From contig DDTD01000098.1 in NCBI GenBank assembly GCA_002344005.1, positions 1 through 64,000 on the forward strand: DNA of 64,000 nucleotides. The letters run 5' to 3'. A program made the translations under genes and the position numbers. Source of the stretch: Ignavibacteria bacterium UBA2373 (lineage in GTDB: Bacteria > Bacteroidota > Ignavibacteria > Kapaibacteriales > UBA961). This document shows, piece by piece, positions 45,161 to 55,166 of this stretch (its first letter is position 1; every line of letters starts with the position of its first letter). The notes beneath the pieces are model-generated. The model ran no database searches, was not told the origin of the DNA, and was given only the letters and a program-made list of their open reading frames with translations.

Positions 45161-45937
45161 ATGAATATCTTCGCATATATCGGCTCAAAAGTACTTAATT
45201 TTCTCGCAGAATTCGGGCAAATCGCCTCCGTACTCTTCAGTGTCATTCGCTATATACCCCGCATAGCAAAAGATCGCCGATTAGTCACCGAACAAATGCG
45301 CATCGTCGGTGCAGAGTCGCTACCACTTGTCATTCTTATCGGATCTTTCACGGGAGCAATTGCAGCCCTTCAAGCAACAGACCTCTTCACCAAATTCAAC
45401 CTTATAGCCATTGCACGACCCTTCATCGGCGGATCAATAGCAACTGCTGTCTTCTCTGAACTTACGCCCGTACTCACTGCACTTGTCATAGCAGGTCGCG
45501 TAGGAGGTGCTATCGCCGCACAAATAGGAACAATGGCAGTCTCAGAACAAATTGATGCCTTAGAAATGATGGCAATTGACAAACACAGATACCTTTCTAT
45601 GCCCCGAGTGGTGGCTGCTCTTACCATGATGCCCATACTTGCCGTCTTCTCCAATATAGTAGCTCTCGCAGGAGCATTCTTCCTCACCAACTTACTCTTC
45701 GGATTCACCGCAGAAGTCTTTTTTGACTCCGTAGTTCGATTTTTCAGCATCGGAGAAATTGCTTTGAGCTTAACCAAAAGCATGATATTTGGTGGAGTCA
45801 CAGCACTTATTGGATGTCATGTAGGCATCAGAACAACAGGCGGCGCAGAAGGCGTGGGCAATAGCACCGTCCGAGCATTCACACTCTCTGCCTCATCAAT
45901 ACTCATACTCGATGCACTCTTCGGATACGTAGCATAA
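45161..45937 (+). CDS. mlaE: MlaE-type lipid transport permease
   Basis: A 258-residue inner membrane permease of the ABC system that moves phospholipids to or from the outer membrane. Helices and the family signature are clear: IGSFTGAIAALQA near the start, ELTPVLTALVIAGRVGGAIAA in the middle, and the EQIDALEMMAID loop. The partner ATPase and MCE substrate-binding protein are not in the window. The ATG at 45161 gives a normal-length N terminus; the longer frame starts with GTG inside the palindrome. Confidence 0.9.
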   Translation: MNIFAYIGSKVLNFLAEFGQIASVLFSVIRYIPRIAKDRRLVTEQMRIVGAESLPLVILIGSFTGAIAALQATDLFTKFNLIAIARPFIGGSIATAVFSELTPVLTALVIAGRVGGAIAAQIGTMAVSEQIDALEMMAIDKHRYLSMPRVVAALTMMPILAVFSNIVALAGAFFLTNLLFGFTAEVFFDSVVRFFSIGEIALSLTKSMIFGGVTALIGCHVGIRTTGGAEGVGNSTVRAFTLSASSILILDALFGYVA

Positions 45938-45969
45938 TAATATTCAATCATTATCCACAACATAATACC

Positions 45970-46659
45970 ATGTGCGGCAGATTCACTTTCTACATAACAA
46001 ACCAAGAATTACAGCAATGGTATCAACTGCTCAATAATCCGACCATTGACGAACGCTACAACATAGCACCGCTCCAAACAATACCCGTCATCACGCAACA
46101 ACAAGCCATTCGCCAGCTCCAAATGATGCGATGGGGACTCATTCCCGCATGGGCTAAAGATGAATCCATAGCCAATAACCTCATCAATGCACGCGCAGAA
46201 ACCATCGCCGAAAAACCAAGCTTTCGACAATCTCTCAAAAAACGCCGTTGCATCATCCCCATTTCCGGTTTCTATGAATGGAAAAAAAATGGAAAACTAA
46301 AACAACCAATGTATATAGCCAATCCTCAACAACAACATCTGCCACTTGCCGGACTATGGGATCAATGGACTAATCACAATGGATTGCTCATCAAAACATG
46401 CACACTTATCACCGTGCCGCCCAATGAACAAATGAATCCAATCCACAATCGTATGCCTGCCATTTTGTCCAAAGATCATATCAATGTATGGCTCGATGAA
46501 AATGCAGACATTCAGCATGTGCTCCAACTGCTCCAACCCTATCCCAACCCATTACACATCTATCCCGTCAGCACCCAAGTCAATTCAGCCGCATTCGATT
46601 CACCCGAACTTATCGAACCCGCCGATTCATCCAATGAACCATTAGAACTCTTCGACTAA
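45970..46659 (+). CDS. yedK: SRAP-domain protein (HMCES/YedK)
   Basis: A 229-residue protein that crosslinks covalently to abasic sites in single-stranded DNA and protects them during replication. Catalytic residues match E. coli YedK: Cys2 (MCGRF), Asn73 (NARAE), Glu103 (GFYEW) and His159 (IHNRMP). Its C-terminal extension of about 25 residues is acidic. It lies 32 bases after mlaE and may share its transcript. The following region (46660-46947) carries repeat elements. Confidence 0.93.
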   Translation: MCGRFTFYITNQELQQWYQLLNNPTIDERYNIAPLQTIPVITQQQAIRQLQMMRWGLIPAWAKDESIANNLINARAETIAEKPSFRQSLKKRRCIIPISGFYEWKKNGKLKQPMYIANPQQQHLPLAGLWDQWTNHNGLLIKTCTLITVPPNEQMNPIHNRMPAILSKDHINVWLDENADIQHVLQLLQPYPNPLHIYPVSTQVNSAAFDSPELIEPADSSNEPLELFD

Positions 46660-46760
46660 AATCACCCTCAAATATATCATAAGCCCAATCCAAAACCAAT
46701 GACCATACCATCCACAATAGACAATAAATCAATAGAACAAAAAAAATATAATGACAAAAA

Positions 46761-46842
46761 AATCCCGCAGGGATGACACGTTTATAGAATTCATATTTCG
46801 TGAAAATTCATCCACCCCGTCCTGCGGACAAGCCTCAATGAG
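46761..46842. repeat. Intergenic repeat, first copy (modules A and B)
   Basis: Module A (46761-46789, AATCCCGCAGGGATGACACG then TTTATAGAA) matches 48720-48748 at 26 of 29 positions. Module B (46803-46842, containing CATCCACCCCGTCCTGCGGA) matches 48663-48702 perfectly over 40 bases. The region 46660-46947 otherwise holds no gene. Confidence 0.85.
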
Positions 46843-46947
46843 GGGAATTTGAAATACATTAGCGTGAATCTCGCAGCGATGACATGATATTAGAAGTAAT
46901 GCCATATTTTTGAATCAACGTTTTTGTACTTTGTGAATCGAATCTCC

Positions 46948-48537
46948 ATGAAAATCACACTCATCCTTTCCTTTGTGCTTTGCTGTGTCATTGCAACAGC
47001 GCAAGAACCCGTTCAACTTGAAGTTTGGACAACCGTTAAAAGCTATGGCTTTGACCTTATTGAAAACCCTTTTGGTGTAGGTAGTCGTATGGCTTATGTA
47101 CCTAATTTCAGAAACAAAGAAATTCCGCATGGCTTTGTTATTTCTTATAGAGAACCCAATACAGATATTCAAGGTTTTAATAAGACTTATACATGGGCAT
47201 TCACAAAACCAAACGACACGATAAACAGATTTAGTTGGCCACGCAATTTTTTCCCTTATGCTACTCCCGATATGAACGGTGACAGCCAAAGAGATTTTAT
47301 GAATGGTACAGGTGTTTTTTATCTTGGAACTGATAAAGATGAACCGGATACTTTACAAAAATTTCAAATTCAAGCAGGTGGTGTAGGATATGCAAAAATG
47401 AATAATGATAATTGTGACGATTTGTATTATTATGGTACTTCGCCCGCGATTGTGAACTTTGTTTTTGGTAATAGCCAAGCTGGTACTTATCAAACTGCGA
47501 GTGTCATAAGTACATATCTACAAAAAGACTCTCAATTAGAAGAAGAAATGAAAGCCGTCTATAAAAACAAGCAAGGTCAATGGCGACTTTTGACACAAAG
47601 TAAGGGGTGGACTGATGGTCTTTATGAAAGAATTTATCAATCAAAAAAATCAGCATTGCGATTATATGCTCTTGAATTTACTGTTATCAATACCGATAGC
47701 ACTATTGTGACGGCAACACAAATAGATGAATATAAAGACCCAAAATGGTTAGAATTTGAAGAAGACTATAATAGTAAAGACCCAAGTATTTGGTCACCAT
47801 TTAATTCGTCAAAATTATTATATCAGAGTGAGCATTATCCAAAAACACTCTATTATGCTTCGATGAATACCATGCCCGACAAAGATAAAAAATATGATTC
47901 GTATGCAACATTTTTTGATCTTACCAATGATAAAATTGTTCCATCGAATGCTGTCGTTAATGTTGCTGCACCCGAATGTAAAATTCTTAAGCATAGCATT
48001 GATGGTGATAATCGTGAAGATATGTATGTAAAATCAGGTCCATTTATCTATTTTTATTCTGTAGATGCCACAGGTATTATAAAAAACACATTACGCTTTA
48101 CTTTACCGGAAGATAGATACAAAAGTGGATTAAATACACTGCAATCTATTGCCGACATTAATAATGACGGATTAGATGATATCGCTCTCATGAGTTCAGA
48201 CAATACTGTTGGAAATTATTTTGCGATTGTGCTTGGTAAAAACATACTAACGCATACTATAGAAGAATCTGATCAATATTTTTCAATTGGTTCCCCGTAC
48301 CCTTTGCCCAATAGTTCACAATTAACAATACCTTTACGTAGTGAAAAAAACGGATTGTATTCCTTAACCTTGTTTTCCGTTCAAGGTTCTGCATATCCAT
48401 TATTTGTAAATAAAGAAATGAACGAGGGAAAAATGGATTTTATGATGGATATTTCTCTCTATAGTTCCGGTAATTATATTCTTCGATTCTCCGATGGCAA
48501 AACTTCGGTAGAAAATAATATTATCATTACGCATTAA
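46948..48537 (+). CDS. Secreted FG-GAP-like protein with T9SS sorting domain
   Basis: A 529-residue exported protein with a signal peptide (MKITLILSFVLCCVIATAQ). The middle has calcium-loop type motifs of FG-GAP/VCBS repeats: DMNGDSQRDF near 110, MNNDNCDDLYYY near 150, and DINNDGLDDIAL near 410. The C-terminal 80 residues form a type IX secretion sorting domain (YPLPNSSQLTIPL, then YSSGNYILRFSDG). Both sides of the gene carry the same intergenic repeat modules. Likely a surface or secreted protein; partner unknown. Confidence 0.78.
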   Translation: MKITLILSFVLCCVIATAQEPVQLEVWTTVKSYGFDLIENPFGVGSRMAYVPNFRNKEIPHGFVISYREPNTDIQGFNKTYTWAFTKPNDTINRFSWPRNFFPYATPDMNGDSQRDFMNGTGVFYLGTDKDEPDTLQKFQIQAGGVGYAKMNNDNCDDLYYYGTSPAIVNFVFGNSQAGTYQTASVISTYLQKDSQLEEEMKAVYKNKQGQWRLLTQSKGWTDGLYERIYQSKKSALRLYALEFTVINTDSTIVTATQIDEYKDPKWLEFEEDYNSKDPSIWSPFNSSKLLYQSEHYPKTLYYASMNTMPDKDKKYDSYATFFDLTNDKIVPSNAVVNVAAPECKILKHSIDGDNREDMYVKSGPFIYFYSVDATGIIKNTLRFTLPEDRYKSGLNTLQSIADINNDGLDDIALMSSDNTVGNYFAIVLGKNILTHTIEESDQYFSIGSPYPLPNSSQLTIPLRSEKNGLYSLTLFSVQGSAYPLFVNKEMNEGKMDFMMDISLYSSGNYILRFSDGKTSVENNIIITH

Positions 48538-48551
48538 GAGAGGAATATACA

Positions 48552-48635
48552 ATGAAAAATCTACTTTTGAACAAAGCAATACATCTATTCTTCATTGTGG
48601 CTCCTTCTCTTTCGACAAGCTCAATAAACCGATAA
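48552..48635 (+). pseudogene. Possible truncated start of an exported protein (27 aa)
   Basis: A short frame beginning MKNLLLNKAIHLFFIV with a purine-rich AGAGG just upstream resembles a signal peptide. It stops after 27 residues at the edge of repeat debris (CTTTCGACAAGCTCAATAAA). It may be the 5' end of a gene cut by repeat insertion. The rest of 48538-48867 holds only repeats. Confidence 0.3.
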
Positions 48636-48662
48636 TTCCAAAGGGATGATATAATAATAGAA

Positions 48663-48790
48663 AAAATTCATCCACCCCGTCCTGCGGACAAGCCTCAATG
48701 AGAGGAAGATTCGAAATTCAATCCCACAGGGATTACATGTTTATAGAAAAACATCCAGCCCGTCGGACTGTGTCCGCCACCCATCAAGAT
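48663..48790. repeat. Intergenic repeat, second copy, plus degenerate relative
   Basis: Module B at 48663-48702, module A at 48720-48748, and a diverged B-like unit at 48751-48790 (CATCCAGCCCGTCGGACTGT). The gap 48538-48867 contains nothing else but the short frame at 48552. Confidence 0.85.
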
Positions 48791-48867
48791 GTGAAGATTT
48801 GGGCGATGAAATGAACACAATTGTTGATAGTTGTCACTGCTGTGGTTGATGAACAGTACTTTGCCTA

Positions 48868-51800
48868 TCAATGCAGAAATGGTAACATTACCGAATATGT
48901 GCCGGCATTGAAATGCAGATAATAAAGTCCATGCGGGAGTGTTTGTTGGGTGTAATTGAGTGTATGTTCGCCTTTGGGAACCATGTCTTGGAGCAAGGTT
49001 GCGACTTTTTCTCCCATTGCATTATAGAGTGTGATGGCGGTTGATGATGCGAAGCCGAGCGAGTAACGCACTATGATATTGCCTGCTGTTTGGTCAATGG
49101 TTGCGGAGTATTTGGTGTCGCTGGTGCTGATGAGCCGCCCTTGAGCAAAGCACGATGTGACGCTGACTGTGGCTTGTGCGGGTTGGATAATAAAGCAATT
49201 GCCTGTGATGCCATTGATAAAGATATGGTATTGGAGTGAATCGGCTAAGAATACGGTGAATGGTATATGGACTATGGTGCCATTGTTGCGAAGTTCTGTT
49301 CCATTGAGATCAAGGTGTATATATTGATTTTGTCCTTGGTTTTGTATTGTTTCTTGTATGTTCCAATCGGCATTTATTGCGCCTGTTGTGATTGGTTGAG
49401 AGCTTCGTGCCATCATTCTTGCGGGATAATGGATTGTAAGTCGTAGTGAATCGGCTTGGATATGATTCCAATCATCCGCGAGAGCATTGATGGTGAGTGT
49501 GATGGGTTTGCCGGGTTCAATGGCGGCTGTGTCATTGGCGGTTAATTGCATGGTTGTCGGTTGATGATTGCCAAAGATATGGTAATGGAGTTCTTCGCCT
49601 GTGCTGAAACGGAAGATATAGTCGGCAGAATGGTTGCCGAATGTTGTGGGCGCGTATGTGATGGCGAATTGTTTGGCTTCATCGGCAGCGAATTGCACGG
49701 GAAAATTTGCCGGATTGATTGAGAATGCATCGCTATTGGTTGATGGCATTGTCACAGTAAGTGTGACGGGTTTGTTTTTGTGTGGGTTGGTGATGGTGAT
49801 CATGCGTGCTATGCTTTTACACGCTGTTGTTGTTCCCATGTCAATAGTCATTGTTTGGGTGCATGATTTGACGGTAATGCTGAGTGAGTCTGTGGCTGTG
49901 CAACCATATTCATTTGTTGCTATGCAGTAATATGTTGTTGTTTGTGAAGGGCTTGCAAGTGGCGAAGGACAATCATAACAAGAAAGGGAGCCGTCTTTGG
50001 GAAACCAATCATAGCGTGGCGATGGCGAACAGTTGAGCATAATCTGTTGTCCTTGGCAGAGTATTGTGTCATTGCCGATTGCGATAGTATGGTCAGATAG
50101 CTGTATTGTGACGGAGTCCGTTTTTTTGCAATAATCGTCGTTTATTTCTACATAATAGGTTGTTGTTTGTGTTGGTTTGACGAGAGTTTCGGAGCAATCA
50201 CTGCATTGTATATCTGATGCTCCATACCAACGATAGCGTTTTCCTCCACTTGCTGTGAGAGTGGAGCTTTGTCCTTGACAAATAGTGTGTGATGGCGTTA
50301 TGGTGGTATTCATGGATGTGAGAGTGATTGTCACGGAATCTATGGCGAAGCATTGCGCGGATTGATTGCCTTGCACATAATATGTGGTTGTTGTTTTGGG
50401 TTTGGCTATGGGATTGGGGCATTGAGTGCATGAGAGTCCTTCGGCAGGATACCAGAAATAGGATTGAGTGCCGACAGCGGAGAGTTGGACGGAATCTTGT
50501 GCGCAGAGAGTGACATCATCGGAGGCGGTGATGGTGAAGTTTTTGACGGTGACAGTAACGGAATCTTCGGCGGAACAATCGGGCGTTTGATAAATTCTGA
50601 CATAGTATGTTGTTGTTTCCGTTGGTTTGACGATGGTAGTGCGGCAATCGTCGCAAATCAGTGTCGGATGTTTTCGCCATTGGTATCGTATTCCTTTGCT
50701 TGCCGTAAGAGCGATTGCCTCTCCTTTGCATACTGCTGTGTCTGCCCCTGCATCGGCTTTTACGCCATCTACTGAGATGGTGATGGAATCATAAGCGATG
50801 CACGTTTGATCATAAGCGGTGACATAATATGTTGTTTTTTGTGTTGGGGTGGCAAGTGGTGTGGGGCAATCCGAACAAGAGAGCGTGGGGTCGGGTCGCC
50901 ATTGGAAGGTTTTTCCTCCTATGGGTTGCAAACGAACGGACATACCTGAACATACGGTTGTGTCATTACCCAATTCAGTGACCAATGCCTTGGTGTCCAC
51001 TATGACGGTGTCGTCACGGTAGCATCCTTCTTTTGTTTGGATGTGAACATAGTATATGGTCTTTTTGAGCGGTGAAGCAATGGGATTAGGACAATCGGTG
51101 CATGATAAAGTAGGGTCTTTTCGCCATGTATAAATATCGCCTCCTGTGGCATTGAGTTCCACATTGGAACCCGGGCATATACTTCTGTCGGGTCCGGCAG
51201 TTGCTTGCAATAGAGTAATGTCCACCGTGACGGAATCGAGTCTGAGGCAGCCATTGACATCATATATTTTGACATAGATTTTGGTCTTTTTGCGAGGCGC
51301 AACCGTTGGATTGGGACAATGGTTGCATGACAGCGAGGGGTCTCCATACCATTCATATCTATGAGCATCGGAAGCATAGAGTTGGGCTTTTGCTCCAAGG
51401 CATACTGCTGTGTCATTGCATACTTTACCACCTTGGAAAAAAGTCCTGTTCACCCAAACGGTATCGAAAATAGGGCAATCGAAGACATCTTTTGATTCGA
51501 CGATATAGCGTGTTGATTTTCTGGGATTGGCATTGACAGAAGCGCATGTTGGGCAATCGAGTGTGTTGCTCGGAGTCCATTTATATGTTCCATTGCCTCC
51601 GGTAACAGTAAGGGGAGCCGTTAAACCAAAACAAAGTGTTGTATCGCCTTTTGCAGTGAGTGACGGAAAAGGAGGTTTAGTATCCGGTATGGGCTGAATG
51701 CCACCCCAAAACATATAGGAATCCAAATAACCATAGCCGCTGACAAAACAGCCGAAGCTTTCGGAAGCAGTAAGGAGATTAGTTCCGTCATTTACTTTGA

Positions 51801-53163
51801 TATGGGCATATATATATTCCAAACAGTTTTTACCTGCGGCTGAAGAGGCGAAATTTTTGAATTGGGTTTCGGGCGGTATTCTTTTTCCATTCAATAAGAG
51901 AGAGTTTTTTGCTCTATTGGCAATAATGACGGTGAGAAAATTTGACAGATAGACTTTGCTGTTTGGATTGTCTTTTGTGCCTACAAAGAGCGGATTGGCA
52001 ACAAGGTATTCTTTGCGGTATTGTCGGGATGGCGGCACAATCATAAAAGCCGGATCGCCATCTCTGGGCGGAGCAGCCGACACAGCCGTGCCTTTCATAT
52101 ATCCCACAAGTATCGGAGCCGAAGCAAATATGCGCATAGGACCTACTGCTTTGATGGTATAGACCTCTGAACGCGACAGCACCTTAGTAAGCGCACCATT
52201 AATTATTATTTCGGTATTGTCAAATTGGCTGATGATACGCACACGGTCATTGGGGACGGAGGTGATGGAAGAAATGTCAATCGGAGCAACAAAGAATTCA
52301 TTGCCCCAAAGCTCGAGAGGCGGCATTTGCTCAAAAAGATGATCGCGTGATGTGGGTAATGTATCCGGCACGGGCGAACGTTGATGTCCGGCAAATACAG
52401 CAATGGGTTTATCTGCTTTGACAATAGTGTTTGTGATATCGGGCGATAAAGCAGAAAGGGTAATTAATGCTTGCAGTAAGCATGATTCGCCTTTTTGTAA
52501 GGTGACGGTAAACGATTGAGTATTGCGCCCGACAAGCGACACCGAGGATTGGACATCCACTTTTGTATTATCTTCGGTAGCAAGGATAATTGCTTGCGAA
52601 GCCGTAGAGCGATCATCTAATAGTGATGGTTCCAAAATGTTTTTGAATCCATCGGAATTGTAAGCCATGATTTTATATTCTTTGCCTAATGCCTCAATAG
52701 GGTAGATAAGAGCGGCATCGCTGGTTAAATCGGCTTGGTTCAAAGCATTGACTGATATGGGTTCAGGAGAGGCAATAGAAAAATAAGGCAGACCTATTGT
52801 ACCATTGTCACCATTCTTCATTCTCCCATTGGTAATTGACATACCCAATGGTTCATACTCTTGCCAACGGAAAGCAAGTGCTCCAAATCCATTCGCATCC
52901 AAAGTGACTGTTTTTGTGGCATTAGCCCCCATGCGGCTTTGAGCATTCACAGTAACAACAAAATCTTTTTTTCCTGTGAAAAACAAACGCAATGAATCAC
53001 GCGAAAAAATCGTGTCATGCACATTGGGCATAAAAGCCACGAAAAATTGTGTTCCATGAGATATAGGGATAGCTTGCGCAGAAACCAATCCCCGAGAACA
53101 AAGTATGACTATCAGAATGAGAAGTGATGTGAAGCAATTCCCTTTTGAAACAATGGAAGACAT
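48868..53163 (-). CDS. Giant T9SS surface protein with eight CxxC modules
   Basis: A 1431-residue exported protein. A signal peptide (to about residue 30) is followed by an IgGFc-binding-like N-terminal region (about 35-490). Eight tandem modules of 70-85 residues follow (about 500-1130). Each has an initial Cys after D-T/S-x, a Y-x-W core, a CxxC pair (CPTC, CNHC, CTDC, CSDC, CDDC, CTQC, CSDC, CYDC), then TTTYYV and a Cys or Asp-Ser strand. A domain resembling ASH/Ig types comes next, and a type IX sorting domain (ITLYNAMGEKVATLLQ) ends the protein. Likely an adhesin or envelope filament. The last gene of nothing: it stands alone on its strand. Confidence 0.85.
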   Translation of the reverse strand: MSSIVSKGNCFTSLLILIVILCSRGLVSAQAIPISHGTQFFVAFMPNVHDTIFSRDSLRLFFTGKKDFVVTVNAQSRMGANATKTVTLDANGFGALAFRWQEYEPLGMSITNGRMKNGDNGTIGLPYFSIASPEPISVNALNQADLTSDAALIYPIEALGKEYKIMAYNSDGFKNILEPSLLDDRSTASQAIILATEDNTKVDVQSSVSLVGRNTQSFTVTLQKGESCLLQALITLSALSPDITNTIVKADKPIAVFAGHQRSPVPDTLPTSRDHLFEQMPPLELWGNEFFVAPIDISSITSVPNDRVRIISQFDNTEIIINGALTKVLSRSEVYTIKAVGPMRIFASAPILVGYMKGTAVSAAPPRDGDPAFMIVPPSRQYRKEYLVANPLFVGTKDNPNSKVYLSNFLTVIIANRAKNSLLLNGKRIPPETQFKNFASSAAGKNCLEYIYAHIKVNDGTNLLTASESFGCFVSGYGYLDSYMFWGGIQPIPDTKPPFPSLTAKGDTTLCFGLTAPLTVTGGNGTYKWTPSNTLDCPTCASVNANPRKSTRYIVESKDVFDCPIFDTVWVNRTFFQGGKVCNDTAVCLGAKAQLYASDAHRYEWYGDPSLSCNHCPNPTVAPRKKTKIYVKIYDVNGCLRLDSVTVDITLLQATAGPDRSICPGSNVELNATGGDIYTWRKDPTLSCTDCPNPIASPLKKTIYYVHIQTKEGCYRDDTVIVDTKALVTELGNDTTVCSGMSVRLQPIGGKTFQWRPDPTLSCSDCPTPLATPTQKTTYYVTAYDQTCIAYDSITISVDGVKADAGADTAVCKGEAIALTASKGIRYQWRKHPTLICDDCRTTIVKPTETTTYYVRIYQTPDCSAEDSVTVTVKNFTITASDDVTLCAQDSVQLSAVGTQSYFWYPAEGLSCTQCPNPIAKPKTTTTYYVQGNQSAQCFAIDSVTITLTSMNTTITPSHTICQGQSSTLTASGGKRYRWYGASDIQCSDCSETLVKPTQTTTYYVEINDDYCKKTDSVTIQLSDHTIAIGNDTILCQGQQIMLNCSPSPRYDWFPKDGSLSCYDCPSPLASPSQTTTYYCIATNEYGCTATDSLSITVKSCTQTMTIDMGTTTACKSIARMITITNPHKNKPVTLTVTMPSTNSDAFSINPANFPVQFAADEAKQFAITYAPTTFGNHSADYIFRFSTGEELHYHIFGNHQPTTMQLTANDTAAIEPGKPITLTINALADDWNHIQADSLRLTIHYPARMMARSSQPITTGAINADWNIQETIQNQGQNQYIHLDLNGTELRNNGTIVHIPFTVFLADSLQYHIFINGITGNCFIIQPAQATVSVTSCFAQGRLISTSDTKYSATIDQTAGNIIVRYSLGFASSTAITLYNAMGEKVATLLQDMVPKGEHTLNYTQQTLPHGLYYLHFNAGTYSVMLPFLH

Positions 53164-53263
53164 AGTGCCTCCGTATGTATGTGGTAATTCTTATCATTTC
53201 ACGAATTTACGAAATAAACCGACAGCACGCGTCATCGCATTGGATTGAAATGAAAAAAACTAT

Positions 53264-54499
53264 TTATCTGACTATGGTCAAAGCCTGACACTGTGTCTGA
53301 TGATTATATTGCATTACAGCGTAATATATCCCATTCGATAGAAATGATATATCCATTGACGGTTCAGATAATGGAGCGGATACTATAATTTCACCACATT
53401 GAGAATAAAGAGTTATTCGCTTGGGAAATTCCCCCGATTCCGACGCAGAAAGAAATAATGTTGTCGCATGAGAATTGATCAATAAACCAAAAGGAGCGGA
53501 TATATTTTGTTCAGCAATGGCTGTTGTTTTCGATTCAGTAAACCATGACTTTGCACTTGGATTTGCCATAAATGAATTAAAGAGTAATGCTCCCATTTTT
53601 CTTTCGCCGGCAACCGTTAAATGCAAACCGTCGGGTCCAATATCGGTTTGGCAATCAAGAGAAAAACCGTCCTTTCTCGGTTGTTCGCCATTTGTCCATA
53701 AATAACTTCCCCATGTTGCAAGCGGAATAACGGCATCCTTTCCTGCATAGGAATAATCGCCTTTATTGGTCATAACACTATCAAGTAAAAATCGAATAGC
53801 CCAGCCATTATAATAATCACGAGGGAACATTAATCCTTTGCCGACACTCTGATTATCGCCTACCCATCCGGCATAGCCGCGAGCGGAAAGATAACATAAT
53901 TTTAATTGGGGAAATTCTTTATGCAATGTTGCCAATAATTGCTGATATTCTTTTGCTAATGACAGTGGTGCGCGAGGAAAAACTGTGTCGGCTTGTTGCG
54001 TATTATCTGTCTCAATCCATGCAATTTGTACTTGATTAACCGAATAATTACTGTCTTCAATAATCTTTTTTGCTTGTTTCCAATAATTATCTGTTTGCTG
54101 ATTCATTTTCTGAATTCCCTGACCACCGATACATGTATTAATCAATGCCAATGAAGAATTTTTATCGGGGTATGATGCATAATTACGAATAAACTCATCA
54201 AATTCGGTACGGGGATTTGATGCACCAACACCTATCATCACTATTTTTCCATTATTGTCCGGTAATCCATTTGCATTGAGTCGCTGAAGTGATTGCACAG
54301 CATTCTCCACTGCCTTTGTATGGTCAATCGGTGGAATATTACTTCCATTGCCATATAATCCGCCGGGAAAGCCCCGAAATATCAGCCCTTCCATATCACT
54401 AAGCGGTATATAATCAGGACGCGCGACAGAGCAATCTTTTTGTGCATAAAGTGAAGACATTACGCACATCCACACACAGAACATAATAATCACTTTCAT
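53264..54499 (-). CDS. Secreted SGNH-like esterase candidate with T9SS C terminus
   Basis: A 411-residue exported protein with a signal peptide (VIIMFCVWMCVMSSLYAQ). The middle shows VMIGVGASN at about 90 and GPDGLHLTVAGERKMGALL at about 300. The latter matches the Asp-x-x-His block V of SGNH/GDSL hydrolases; the Ser and Gly blocks are less clear. The last 80 residues look like a type IX sorting domain (FLSNGIYYAVMQYNHQ). The start at 54499 excludes 40 upstream codons that lack a signal peptide. Substrate unknown. Confidence 0.65.
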   Translation of the reverse strand: MKVIIMFCVWMCVMSSLYAQKDCSVARPDYIPLSDMEGLIFRGFPGGLYGNGSNIPPIDHTKAVENAVQSLQRLNANGLPDNNGKIVMIGVGASNPRTEFDEFIRNYASYPDKNSSLALINTCIGGQGIQKMNQQTDNYWKQAKKIIEDSNYSVNQVQIAWIETDNTQQADTVFPRAPLSLAKEYQQLLATLHKEFPQLKLCYLSARGYAGWVGDNQSVGKGLMFPRDYYNGWAIRFLLDSVMTNKGDYSYAGKDAVIPLATWGSYLWTNGEQPRKDGFSLDCQTDIGPDGLHLTVAGERKMGALLFNSFMANPSAKSWFTESKTTAIAEQNISAPFGLLINSHATTLFLSASESGEFPKRITLYSQCGEIIVSAPLSEPSMDISFLSNGIYYAVMQYNHQTQCQALTIVR

Positions 54500-54686
54500 A
54501 GGACACCTCAAATATAAAAAAACACACTTGGAGAACTGCAAGAGTAAACCATCTATTTTTACATTTGTTACATACCCTTTGACTTCATCCCGGCAATAGA
54601 GCCAATACATTGTCTGCATAGTTATACTTGATGCCTTCTATGATGTTCGTCATTTTTTCTTTGCTGCACTTTAGGCATTTTTGCAC

Positions 54687-54694
54687 TATATTTG
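54687..54694 (+). promoter_or_regulatory. TAnnTTTG -7 motif with possible -33 TTTG
   Basis: TATATTTG at 54687-54694 has a TTTG at 54660-54663, 23 bases upstream. It lies 58 bases before the ATG at 54753. Confidence 0.45.
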
Positions 54695-54752
54695 TTGCAA
54701 TACAAAATCGGTCTTATACTTTGACACCATTAACTTTTGCGAAGGAAATACT

Positions 54753-55166
54753 ATGTTGGTACAGTACACCATAGACAAAAAAAGTCTTATCATGCTGTTA
54801 AAATCTCTCAACTTGCTTGAGCAAGAAGATGAATTACTCTATGTGAACAATGTTGAGTTACGCTCACCTAATGATACCAATGTCAGCATACTCGTGGATA
54901 GAGTAAAAAACAAAACCCATATTGGGCGGAAACTTTCCGATATGACCGAAAAAGAACTCGAAACCGAGCTGATGAACCTCTTAGCTCTTGAGAAATTTCT
55001 CAACAATGAATTTAATCAGCTCAAACAGCAATTAACCGAAATGATGCGGGAACTTCAATCAAGAGCTGTCAATACTTCGGTAACAGAAGACGGCATTCCT
55101 TTGGATGTGGAAAACCGTCTTAATCAAACACTTGAGGATTTATTGGGCAATAAACCCAATCAATAA
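54753..55166 (+). CDS. Small coiled-coil protein of unknown function, 137 aa
   Basis: A soluble, charged protein. Residues about 60-110 form a likely coiled coil (ELETELMNLLALEKFLNNEF). No family is recognised. A ribosome-binding sequence (GAAGGAA) precedes the ATG at 54753, and a good -7 motif lies upstream, so it is probably expressed. Its stop overlaps the end of the convergent aldehyde dehydrogenase gene by 7 bases. Confidence 0.7.
   Translation: MLVQYTIDKKSLIMLLKSLNLLEQEDELLYVNNVELRSPNDTNVSILVDRVKNKTHIGRKLSDMTEKELETELMNLLALEKFLNNEFNQLKQQLTEMMRELQSRAVNTSVTEDGIPLDVENRLNQTLEDLLGNKPNQ

Noticed and set aside
54557..54564. TACATTTG promoter-like motif on the plus strand
   Set aside because: Nearly 190 bases from the next plus-strand start, with a better motif closer at 54687.
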